Shown: positions 53,322 through 61,969 of the stretch, in pieces
Layout: the number at the start of each line of letters is the position of its first letter
How positions within the stretch are numbered: position 1 is the first letter of the stretch
Source: Longilinea sp035560795
Lineage (GTDB): Bacteria; Chloroflexota; Anaerolineae; Anaerolineales; Anaerolineaceae
Direction: 5' to 3'
Assembly (NCBI GenBank): GCA_035560795.1
Contig: DATMYV010000030.1
Coordinates: forward strand, 1 to 62,957
Length of the DNA: 62,957 bases
The notes under the pieces: generated by a model
Database searches by the model: none
What the model was told of the DNA's origin: nothing
Seen by the model: the letters and a program-made list of their open reading frames with translations, nothing else
Made by a program: the position numbers and the translations under genes

Positions 53322-56084
53322 ATGGATTCTATGAATCGACGATTCTTTAGCCGCCTGATTACACTTGTTCTTGCCATATGTCTGGTGGCTGGCATTGCCG
53401 GCGGCGTTTGGCTACCGGTTCATGCTCAGATCGACATGGGCGGCTGGTCCATTCCCGTGAATTTGTCCAATTCTGGCAAGACTGTCCGGTCATTCATAAC
53501 GGCTGACAGCAGCGGGGTAATGCATGCTTTCTGGCTGGATAAATTGAATGGCATGCAGTATTCCCACAGCAGGACAGATGGCTGGAGCACACCCCGAAAA
53601 GCCGTATTCCCAATTTCATTAGCAGTATTGACAGCATCGAACCCGACAATCCTGCTGATGCCGAAATTGGTCAGCGGTCCGTCGAATTGGGTCTATTTAT
53701 TCTGGCAAGACGGTAATGGGTTGCGGTACAGTTCTGCCAACACAGCCAACGGTAAAACGTTAGCCGCCTGGTCCAACGGCGGAGTGGTGGCGCTCAATTC
53801 TGCATCGTACGATGTGCTGGTCGATTCAGATGGCGTGCTTCACGTAGCCTATGTCCAACCTGTTGATACCAATGGAGATGCAGGAGTATATTACGTCCGA
53901 TCCAACAATTCTGGATCCAGTTGGACAGTCCCCGTGCTCCTATACAGTTCGCCATATTATCGCAATCTTGCCAGCACTGAAATTACTTCCGCACCGGTTG
54001 ATAATTCAGTGGATCTATCGGTGACCAACGTTGATGGGAAAAAGGCAATATTTGTTGCTTTCGATAATCAACCCCGAAAACGTGTTTTCATTGCCCATTC
54101 ACTGGACGATGGAATTAGTTGGGAAAACGTTGAGGAGATAGATGCCCCCCTGCCTGGTGCAGGCCTGGCTTCTCCGGGCCAGATCCATGTGAGCGCCCGG
54201 TCAAAACAAGCTCTCCTTGCCTGGCAGGTGAAGCAATCTGATACAGTGTGCTTTACCTATTTTCGCAATTCCGACGATGGAGGCAAGACATGGAATGCCG
54301 GTCAGAGATTGTACACTCCCTATTCGGGCTGCGCCGATCAATTTGATTTTCTTGCAGGCTTTGAAAAATATTCGATGCTGGTTGTTTCTGTTGAGGGCCT
54401 TTCTTTCTTGAACGCCTGGGATGGCAAATCATGGACAGGTTTTCAGCACCAATCAATGCTTTCGTCCTTCATAGATCCCGAAACTCAAGATAATGTCTCC
54501 TTTGAATTGTCTGATTGGACTCTGAAGAAGGCTGATCAACTGGCTGCGATTGGCAACGATCGCGGAACTGGAGGAGATACCTGGCTGATGACGCGCTCGT
54601 TGGCGGATGTTTCTACCTGGTTTGCAGGCGAACCCGGTTGGAAGATTACTCCCGATTTGGAAAGAATTACCGGAGAAATATCCAACTTACAGTTGGTTAG
54701 TGAAAGCAGCGAAGTATTGCATGCCTTTTGGGTGCATAAGGAGGTCGTGATCGCTGATCCTGCCAACTTGGTTCCCAGCGAACCCAGCCGGGTGGTTTAC
54801 TACTCAAGTTTGAACGAAAACCGTTGGACTGATCCAGTGCAAATCTTGCGTGCGCCTAGCCTGACAACCCAAACCAGCGGGAACCTTCAAAAAGATGATG
54901 TGACTGACCTGACGGTTGCTTCTGGTCCGGATGATCGTTTGTGGGCGCTCTGGAAGAACAGTGTCGGCGGCGAGATTTATATCAGTTGGGCACGCGCATC
55001 CGCTGCCAACTCGGTAAATGAATGGTCAAAACCTGCATTAATTGCTTCAATACCCGTTACAGCGTCCGAATTTTCAATGGTGGTTGATCGAGGCGGTTGG
55101 ATTCATATTGCCTATGTGGTACCGGTGAACGAAGGACGCGGTGTTTATCTGGTGCAATCGCGCGATCAGGGACGTTCCTGGAGCAATCCGGTTTTGGCGT
55201 TTGATGGTCAAGCCCAGAACTGGGAACGCGTATCCAGCCCATCCCTGACTGCTGCAGCAGATGGCAGCCTTTGGGTCCTTTTTAGCCGGCAGTCGGTGAG
55301 CGCCAGCAATCTGGCAGCCGGGTTGTATTCCGTCCATTCCATGGATCGTGGAACTACCTGGAGTACGGCTGAAACCGTATCCCAGGAGAATATTTTGGCA
55401 AACCAAATGTTGGCACAATCCAATGGGGTTCTGCACCGAATTTGGTTGGAGCAAATGGACAATGGTCAGGCTTTGATTTTCCACCAGGTATCAACAGACG
55501 GCGGGCAAACGTGGGGACGTGTGACCCGTATTTCCGATTTTGCCGGAAGTCCCGGTCCAATTGCTGCAACGATTGATCGGACTGGTCAGATCCATCTGAC
55601 GCAAATCTTGGAGGATCAATATCAGCATTTACTCCTGCGTTACTGGTTATGGAATGGCAGCCGTTGGAATGTGCAGGATGATTTTGATCTGGGCAACGGA
55701 AGCCTGGATGCAATGGACATGGTCGGGTTGGGTATATCACCCGGTGGGCAGTTAGGAGCTATGATCAGCCGGCCCTGGATTGGTACAGATATCTTTACGC
55801 CGGATTCATTGTTGGTAGGTTTCAACCGCCCTGTCACACTTCCAAAAATAATAGAAACTCCATTGCCGCCCTTACCAACGGAAATCGTTGAACCCTCACC
55901 ACAACCCAGCGAGACCCCCGCAGCCACGTCAACGATCGACTTGGCCACGCTCAATCAGGGCGGTCCGTCGACTGGCGGTGGTACCGTTGGCGGGGTGGTC
56001 ATTGCTTTGGTTGCATCGCTGTTGGTGATTGGCGGCGGGGCAGGAATTGCAATTACTCGGGCGCGAAAGATCCGTGGTGAGTAA
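53322..56084 (+). CDS. Secreted BNR/Asp-box (sialidase-like) propeller protein with C-terminal anchor
   Basis: A 920-residue exported protein. It has a signal peptide ending near residue 35 (LPVHAQ), a long beta-propeller region with repeated Asp-boxes (SNNSGSSWTVP, SLDDGISWENV, SDDGGKTWNAG, SRDQGRSWSNP, SMDRGTTWSTA, STDGGQTWGRV), a Pro/Thr linker and a final membrane helix with basic tail (GGVVIALVASLLVIGGGAGI then RARKIRGE). The sialidase Arg triad is not evident, so sugar binding is more likely than cleavage. ATG at 53331 is an alternative start. Confidence 0.85.
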   Translation: MDSMNRRFFSRLITLVLAICLVAGIAGGVWLPVHAQIDMGGWSIPVNLSNSGKTVRSFITADSSGVMHAFWLDKLNGMQYSHSRTDGWSTPRKAVFPISLAVLTASNPTILLMPKLVSGPSNWVYLFWQDGNGLRYSSANTANGKTLAAWSNGGVVALNSASYDVLVDSDGVLHVAYVQPVDTNGDAGVYYVRSNNSGSSWTVPVLLYSSPYYRNLASTEITSAPVDNSVDLSVTNVDGKKAIFVAFDNQPRKRVFIAHSLDDGISWENVEEIDAPLPGAGLASPGQIHVSARSKQALLAWQVKQSDTVCFTYFRNSDDGGKTWNAGQRLYTPYSGCADQFDFLAGFEKYSMLVVSVEGLSFLNAWDGKSWTGFQHQSMLSSFIDPETQDNVSFELSDWTLKKADQLAAIGNDRGTGGDTWLMTRSLADVSTWFAGEPGWKITPDLERITGEISNLQLVSESSEVLHAFWVHKEVVIADPANLVPSEPSRVVYYSSLNENRWTDPVQILRAPSLTTQTSGNLQKDDVTDLTVASGPDDRLWALWKNSVGGEIYISWARASAANSVNEWSKPALIASIPVTASEFSMVVDRGGWIHIAYVVPVNEGRGVYLVQSRDQGRSWSNPVLAFDGQAQNWERVSSPSLTAAADGSLWVLFSRQSVSASNLAAGLYSVHSMDRGTTWSTAETVSQENILANQMLAQSNGVLHRIWLEQMDNGQALIFHQVSTDGGQTWGRVTRISDFAGSPGPIAATIDRTGQIHLTQILEDQYQHLLLRYWLWNGSRWNVQDDFDLGNGSLDAMDMVGLGISPGGQLGAMISRPWIGTDIFTPDSLLVGFNRPVTLPKIIETPLPPLPTEIVEPSPQPSETPAATSTIDLATLNQGGPSTGGGTVGGVVIALVASLLVIGGGAGIAITRARKIRGE

Positions 56085-56468
56085 ATGGTTCTTAAGATGA
56101 TTGACCGGATGGCTGCCTTTTCTCTCCGTTATAATGGCAGTTACATTTCTGGTTACCATCATCAACGAAATCTCATTACAACCCACACTCCGCCAACTAC
56201 CCTCCACTTTTGATGAAGATCGATTAGGTTTACTTGTGATGGCGATATTTGTTGCTTGAATTCAGCACCAGCGAATCGCCCCTGAAAATGTTTTGGCAAA
56301 TTACAAGCATGACTGGTCTACCATTTTATAAAGCTAACGATCTCTGGGGTGGGTATCCCTGAAACAATGATGGAATAACCGAGAATTAATCCACCTTTCG
56401 TTTCTCCCTTTCAAATTTTTGGAAAAGATATCGTCAACGAGAGGAATAATTCGAGGAAGTTTCGCAGG

Positions 56469-57947
56469 ATGAATTTATTCAAGAACAATAAAGCGCTGCC
56501 GCTTCTTGTACTCCTGGCATTTTTAGCAAGTGGATTCAGCCAGGTACAGGCCAGCGGTACCCATCAGGATGTTACCCCCACGGTTACAGAAACACCCACC
56601 GTGACAGTCACAGAGACTCCTGCCGCCACGGTAGAGAGCCCACAAACGCCAGATGCCAATTCTGCCGCCGATCCAAATGCAATTGCATTGAGCGATTGGC
56701 CGCAGGTGCAACGCGATTCGCAACACAGCGGTTATTATCCGGCCGCGCTTGGCGGTAATTTCGCAGTCACCTGGCGGCATGCTTTCCAGCCAGAAAAGGT
56801 ATTTCCACAGGTACAGGCAATTGTTGCCAGCGGGAAAGTCTTTGTTGGCACCGAAATGGGCAATCTCTATGCCCTTAATGCGACCAACGGCGCTCAAGCG
56901 TGGAAGTTTACCGCCAACGGGCCTATTTTAAATAGTGTGGCTGTGGATGGCGACCGGGTGTTTTTCGGTGCGATGGACGGCGCTGTCTATGCCGTCGATG
57001 CCAATACAGGCAACCAGGTGTGGAAGGCCCAGTTATCCCAGTTCTTGGGCTTCTCCACAGCCCCGGTGATTGCTGACGGCAAGGTGATGTTGGGCGGGCG
57101 CAACGGCATTTTTTATGCCCTCAATCCAGCCAACGGCAACGTGATCTGGTCGTATAACGCCGGTTCGCCGATATTAATGACCGCAGCCTGGAACAGCGGC
57201 AAGGCATACTTTGGTACGATGGATATGTATGTGCATGGCGTCAACACCGCCAATGGAACGCAGGCCTGGAAGAGCCCGCGCATACCGGGTTTGACATTCA
57301 AAGATTACTGGCCGGTGGTTACGGGCGGGATGGTGTATGTACGCCCGATGAACTTTGGTTATGTCGGCTTTGACAGCACTGGCTATTCCCAGATCTTGAG
57401 CGGCAGCGCACAGAATCAGCTTCTGGCTCAATACGCTTCCAATCCAGCCAATTTCGAAACATCGTTGGCCCGATTGAATGAAAGCAACGGCCAGCTTGCG
57501 CCAATGGTCATTCATTACAATTTTCAGACGATGAACGGCGCGACAGCTCCACCGTGTGTAAACCGGGATGGCAGCAACCTGGTGATGCCTATTTGGCTGC
57601 CGGTGCGCGAGTGGTTCACTGGTTGGGGCCTGCTCAATCCGAGTTCACGGATTATGGTGGACGCATTTACGGATGGGAACGATGGCGGCGGCAACAATGA
57701 TGAGAACATGGCCGTCACCTGCGCGCAAAACATGGTCATTGCCATGCACATTGAAGAGGAAAATGCGAATTTTACTGGTTTCTTTAACCTGGATTCGCGT
57801 CAATGGACGAGAATTGCTGCTGGCGCACAGAACCGGCAAATGTCCAATAACACCCAGGGGGGTGGAGCGAACCCGGCCAGCATCGCAAACGGTTGGGTTT
57901 ACCACATCTCGTTTTACGAGTTGATTGCTCGCAATACGAACCAATAA
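56469..57947 (+). CDS. Secreted PQQ-like beta-propeller protein
   Basis: A 492-residue exported protein with a signal peptide (residues 1-28), a Thr/Pro/Val-rich linker (about 30-70) and PQQ-type repeats such as GKVFVGTEMGNLYALNATNG, DRVFFGAMDGAVYAVDANTG and GKVMLGGRNGIFYALNPANG. No PQQ-cofactor ligands are evident, so a binding or scaffold role on the surface is likely. A purine-rich AGGA site lies just before the ATG. The 385-bp gap upstream (56,085-56,468) holds a TATAAT at 56130-56135 and a 41-codon frame too weak to call; nothing else was seen. Confidence 0.85.
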   Translation: MNLFKNNKALPLLVLLAFLASGFSQVQASGTHQDVTPTVTETPTVTVTETPAATVESPQTPDANSAADPNAIALSDWPQVQRDSQHSGYYPAALGGNFAVTWRHAFQPEKVFPQVQAIVASGKVFVGTEMGNLYALNATNGAQAWKFTANGPILNSVAVDGDRVFFGAMDGAVYAVDANTGNQVWKAQLSQFLGFSTAPVIADGKVMLGGRNGIFYALNPANGNVIWSYNAGSPILMTAAWNSGKAYFGTMDMYVHGVNTANGTQAWKSPRIPGLTFKDYWPVVTGGMVYVRPMNFGYVGFDSTGYSQILSGSAQNQLLAQYASNPANFETSLARLNESNGQLAPMVIHYNFQTMNGATAPPCVNRDGSNLVMPIWLPVREWFTGWGLLNPSSRIMVDAFTDGNDGGGNNDENMAVTCAQNMVIAMHIEEENANFTGFFNLDSRQWTRIAAGAQNRQMSNNTQGGGANPASIANGWVYHISFYELIARNTNQ

Positions 57948-57958
57948 CCCCGGGATAT

Positions 57959-60802
57959 ATGATGCAAAAGCGAATTTCTAGTCGATTAATTCCCCAGCTA
58001 TTGCTGGTTCTCACTTTCTTAATGTCTGCAATTGGAACTCACACCGTCCGTGCGCAGGATGAACCGCAAGCTCTTGCACCATCCTCCTGGCAAACCAGCG
58101 CAACCGGCATGCTCAGTACACAAAATGGTGCAGCTCATGTGGGCGGTTTGGGTTTTGTTGTAAAAGCGCAAAGCTGGCCGCAATTGATCTTGCGCGGCGG
58201 CGTGCAGGATGCAGCGGATTCATATGTTGGCGTCCGCATCACCGGCCCGATCGGAATCACTATTGGGCAGGTTCAGGTGACAGGTGCCAGTGGCAGTTTG
58301 ACCGCTCAGAATGCGGATTGGGCACATAACCAGCTGACTTATTCGTACAGCGGATCACAGCTCCAGTTTTATGTCAGCCGCATGTCGCCTGCAGTGGCGC
58401 TGCAGAGCAGTGCTTCGGCACTCAGTCTGTTTACCGGAAGCCTTCCGCGCTATACCATTCAGGGTGACCGCGTTAACCGCCTGTCGGATGGTGCGGTCCT
58501 GCCCAAATATGTGGCATATCCGAGCAGCGGGGGTGTGCAGGTCAAGGCGCTGAGCGAATCATCCACAGCCTTAACAGGCATGAATGCCAACTGGGCGCTG
58601 GTGTGGTACGGCAATAACAGCCATATCGTTGATACGCGCCTGCCGTTATCCTATGAATGGACGCTGCCGACCTCGGCTGCTTACCGTGCGGATGCGCCGA
58701 TGCTGCTGGTTTTTCAAAATAAGCCTGGATCGATCAAGCAGGGTTCAGGCGGCGGGGTGGATCTGGCTTTTTCCGGCGGTGCCGGTGCCATGGCGATTTT
58801 GCCGATCGACGGCCGTTTGACCCGCAACATCAGCGAGACCGAAGGCTGGGCAGGCGGCTTGCCCGCGGCTGTGAGCCAGAAGGCAACCTGGTGGGCCAAC
58901 CACCTGGGTGAGTTCCCCCTCAGTGTTTCGGAAACTTATGCTTATAATGCTGCGACGGATACGGCATCGATCACCGAAAACTTCACTTTCCTGCCCATTT
59001 ATTCAGGCGGTACGCGCTTTGCTCCCCTGCCGCCCATGCTGGCTCTGGCACGCGATTCCATGCCGCTCACTTTTTCCGGCAGTGTGGTGGATGGCGGTCT
59101 GAGCGGTGAATTTGGTCCATCTCAGGGCATCGAGGGCGTTCAATCCTACACCTGGAGTATGAGCGGGATAAGCCAATTTACCAACAATTACCGTGAGTTG
59201 CAGAATGGCGATGTGCCGGACGAACTGACGAACCACCTGAACGCAGAAGTGCAAAAAGTGATTGCTTCAGGCCACTACCGACCATGGATTTTCCTGGATG
59301 CTGTACCCATTCACCGCAGCCGCGGCGATCTGTATTGGGATAACCCCGCCGATGGGCTCTTACAACTGGTGGAAGTGGCTGAAGCTGTTGAAGATCCGGC
59401 TTTGAAGAATTCGCTGATCAATGCCATCATTACTGAACGCAACGCCTATCCACCCGAAACGGTTTATGCCCTTTCGCTTACCCAGGGAAAAATGCGCGGC
59501 CCGTATTCATATTTTGACAATGTTGTTCAGTGGACCTGGGATCCAAACCAGACTCAGGAGGATACGCGGCAATATTCGTTCTTGAAGGATGTGCCGCTTT
59601 ATTCGTTCTACGCACTGGCACGCTACTACAATCTTATTGGTAGTTCCCTGCCCGCACTTACCTGGCAAAAAGCCCAGGAGACGCTTGACCGGGATATGCG
59701 TGAACAGGATTGGGCTTCTTTTTACTGGTTTGCCAATTACGAGGATCGCCGCGTGGCCACTGAAAACGCCAACCGCCATGTTGCCGGTATGATCGGATAT
59801 GTCCGCCTGGCGCAGTTGCAAGGCGACACATCTTCAGAAGATCTGGGACTCGCGTTGTTGTTGAAGGCAGCTGCCATGCGCGTCGGCATGGCGCGCTATC
59901 CGCGTTATCTCGGGATCACTGGTCTAGTCCAGGTACCCTCTTCCAATGCAGCCTGGATGATGACATACCACACCCACCCGTACATTGGCTATCTTTATAA
60001 TTACCAGTGGGTGAATTCCTATGATGATTCGCGCCAGGTGGTGTATTTCAATCAATTTTCGGTCGACCTGAACGATTATAACTACCTGCAGACGCCCTAT
60101 AATTACCTGCGCAGGGATTTCGACACCCGGCCTGCCGGACAGGATTCGCCTTACCTGGCCGCCTTTCGCGATATGGTTCCAGAGGTTGGTCGCATCCTCA
60201 AGGAATATTCCTTTGAGGATGTGGATATCGCCATTCAGAAGATCACAGCGCTAACCCCACATTGGTATGCAGCCTTCGCTGAGGGTACCTTGGGCTGGGA
60301 GCATAATCTTCAACATCCGATCGATTCCTTCCAGGTGTTCAACGCAGAGGCGTGGATCGAAGATGCTTCAGCCCAGGACCTGGGTCATTATGCGGATATT
60401 AGCTGGCTTTCGGAAGGCGATTTCTTCTACATGCAGAAATTATCCGAAGCGATCAAAGCTTATCGCGGGTACACCTGGGCTGGAGATTCTTACGTGAACC
60501 TGTCAGTAATTCCGGGTGATGGCACGCTAACCCTGTTATGGCGGGCAGCATTGGACAACCCGGACGGTGTGACATGGACCATCCATCTCAGCGGTCCCGG
60601 AAACAGCACGCAAGTTGTTACTGATTTGCCTTTTGCCACCACCTCTTACAAATTCTCCGGTTTGACCAACTATGCCCGCTATACCATCACCTTGTCCGCA
60701 GTAGATGGTAACGGCCAAACCGTGCTGGAAAGTGATCCAGATGTCGCGATGCCCACTGACATTCTTTTCTTCCTTCCGGCATTAATGAGTGGTTCGCGGT
60801 AA
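57959..60802 (+). CDS. Large secreted protein with C-terminal FN3-like domain and hydrophobic end motif
   Basis: No family was recognised for most of this 947-residue protein. A signal peptide (about 1-35, ending THTVRAQ) is followed by a beta-rich part, a helical middle (about 420-720, for example WIFLDAVPIHRSRGDLYWDN and YSFYALARYYN) suggestive of an alpha/alpha toroid as in some glycan-active enzymes, and a fibronectin-III-like module (about 850-930). The extreme C-terminus is DILFFLPALMSGSR. Start ATG 57959 lies 11 nt after the PQQ gene stop. A glycan-degrading or remodelling role is a guess. Confidence 0.78.
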   Translation: MMQKRISSRLIPQLLLVLTFLMSAIGTHTVRAQDEPQALAPSSWQTSATGMLSTQNGAAHVGGLGFVVKAQSWPQLILRGGVQDAADSYVGVRITGPIGITIGQVQVTGASGSLTAQNADWAHNQLTYSYSGSQLQFYVSRMSPAVALQSSASALSLFTGSLPRYTIQGDRVNRLSDGAVLPKYVAYPSSGGVQVKALSESSTALTGMNANWALVWYGNNSHIVDTRLPLSYEWTLPTSAAYRADAPMLLVFQNKPGSIKQGSGGGVDLAFSGGAGAMAILPIDGRLTRNISETEGWAGGLPAAVSQKATWWANHLGEFPLSVSETYAYNAATDTASITENFTFLPIYSGGTRFAPLPPMLALARDSMPLTFSGSVVDGGLSGEFGPSQGIEGVQSYTWSMSGISQFTNNYRELQNGDVPDELTNHLNAEVQKVIASGHYRPWIFLDAVPIHRSRGDLYWDNPADGLLQLVEVAEAVEDPALKNSLINAIITERNAYPPETVYALSLTQGKMRGPYSYFDNVVQWTWDPNQTQEDTRQYSFLKDVPLYSFYALARYYNLIGSSLPALTWQKAQETLDRDMREQDWASFYWFANYEDRRVATENANRHVAGMIGYVRLAQLQGDTSSEDLGLALLLKAAAMRVGMARYPRYLGITGLVQVPSSNAAWMMTYHTHPYIGYLYNYQWVNSYDDSRQVVYFNQFSVDLNDYNYLQTPYNYLRRDFDTRPAGQDSPYLAAFRDMVPEVGRILKEYSFEDVDIAIQKITALTPHWYAAFAEGTLGWEHNLQHPIDSFQVFNAEAWIEDASAQDLGHYADISWLSEGDFFYMQKLSEAIKAYRGYTWAGDSYVNLSVIPGDGTLTLLWRAALDNPDGVTWTIHLSGPGNSTQVVTDLPFATTSYKFSGLTNYARYTITLSAVDGNGQTVLESDPDVAMPTDILFFLPALMSGSR

Positions 60803-60827
60803 CCATTGGTTAGCTGAGTAAATTCAC

Positions 60828-60862
60828 AAAGCTGAACACTGATAAACCCAGGTTCAGCTTTT
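60828..60862 (+). terminator. Probable intrinsic terminator
   Basis: A 10-bp stem (60828-60837 with 60852-60861), 14-nt loop and a short T run, about 25 nt after the secreted-protein stop. Confidence 0.65.
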
Positions 60863-60975
60863 GAAATTTATGTTTTTCTGGATATCCATTTACCGTCATT
60901 TTCAAATAAAATGATGGCAAATGTGATTTTGCCATTTTCAAGTGCTTTCAGATAGATTTTCCTATCAGGGTATAA

Positions 60976-61869
60976 ATGAAAAAGACGATTTCATGCCTTA
61001 GCTTTGCCATTCTAGGGATTGTGTTTTTGCTCATCATTGGCCTGGTGGGGTATCAAACCATTTCCGGGAGAAACCTCGAATTGGGGAGCAAAGCCTGGTT
61101 GCTCACCAGCCAGGTGAGGGTGATTTTAACCGCAGACCGCTTTCGCGGCCAACAGGATGGTTTATTCAACAATATCATTTTTGTGCACCGGTCCGTCGGC
61201 AAGGGCATGCTCGATCAGGGCAAATTGCGCGAGACGCTAACCGCCAGCGGTTTTCAAGTCTGGGACCAGGGCTACCGCGTTGAAGGACTGTGGGATCCGG
61301 CTGGCAACAACACCGGGCTCACCTATTTTATTCCTGGCGATAATACCGATCCGGATGGATTATATGAACTTTTTATGCAAACCATCTCGAGTATCCCGAT
61401 CAATGGATTGAGTGAATTGTTTTTGCATGATGTAATCATCATAAAATCATGCTTTACGGTCAGCGACATTGGCGATGATGCCAAACTTGAAGCAGATAAG
61501 CAATATTACCGTGCGATTAGCACAGTCATGGGCCAGCATCCCGAAAAATTGTTCATCCTGCTTACCCAGCCCCCGCGCAACCCGGCGGAGACCGACGCAG
61601 CTTCGGCACGGCGGGCAAGGGAACTCGCCAGCTGGCTGGTTTCGGATGAGTTTATCCAGGGGCATGCCAACATCAAGGTCTTTAATCTGTTTGATTTACT
61701 GGCAGAACCTGATCAGTCACCCGCAGATGCAAATACGTTGAGAACCAATTTTCGAAATGGTACCGATTCCCATCCAAATGATGCCGGGAGTCTTGCGGCT
61801 GGACAAAAATTCGCGGAATTTGTTATTCAGGCAGCAAGTACTTATCAGGCTGACTACAGCGCTAAATGA
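60976..61869 (+). CDS. SGNH-hydrolase-like membrane-anchored protein
   Basis: A 297-residue protein with an N-terminal helix (about 8-28, ILGIVFLLIIGLVGYQTI) and an outer domain resembling SGNH hydrolases. The nucleophile region may be IFVHRSVGKGML, and the catalytic Asp-x-x-His is well formed as DSHPNDAGSLAAG. Block II/III are weak. SGNH proteins next to acyltransferase-3 genes add or remove O-acetyl groups on exported glycans, which fits the following gene. AGGG precedes the ATG. Whether it hydrolyses or transfers an acyl group is open. Confidence 0.72.
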   Translation: MKKTISCLSFAILGIVFLLIIGLVGYQTISGRNLELGSKAWLLTSQVRVILTADRFRGQQDGLFNNIIFVHRSVGKGMLDQGKLRETLTASGFQVWDQGYRVEGLWDPAGNNTGLTYFIPGDNTDPDGLYELFMQTISSIPINGLSELFLHDVIIIKSCFTVSDIGDDAKLEADKQYYRAISTVMGQHPEKLFILLTQPPRNPAETDAASARRARELASWLVSDEFIQGHANIKVFNLFDLLAEPDQSPADANTLRTNFRNGTDSHPNDAGSLAAGQKFAEFVIQAASTYQADYSAK

Positions 61870-61969
61870 AGATAGCCATTCCATTTATTTATATTCCATA
61901 AGTCCGAATTGGAATTTGCGACCATAATTTGCTCTTTTTACAGAAAAACACCGATGACCAGGAGTGTAT

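Noticed and set aside
56134..56259. 41-codon open frame in the gap before the PQQ-like gene
   Set aside because: It overlaps a TATAAT-like sequence, has no ribosome site and no recognisable content.
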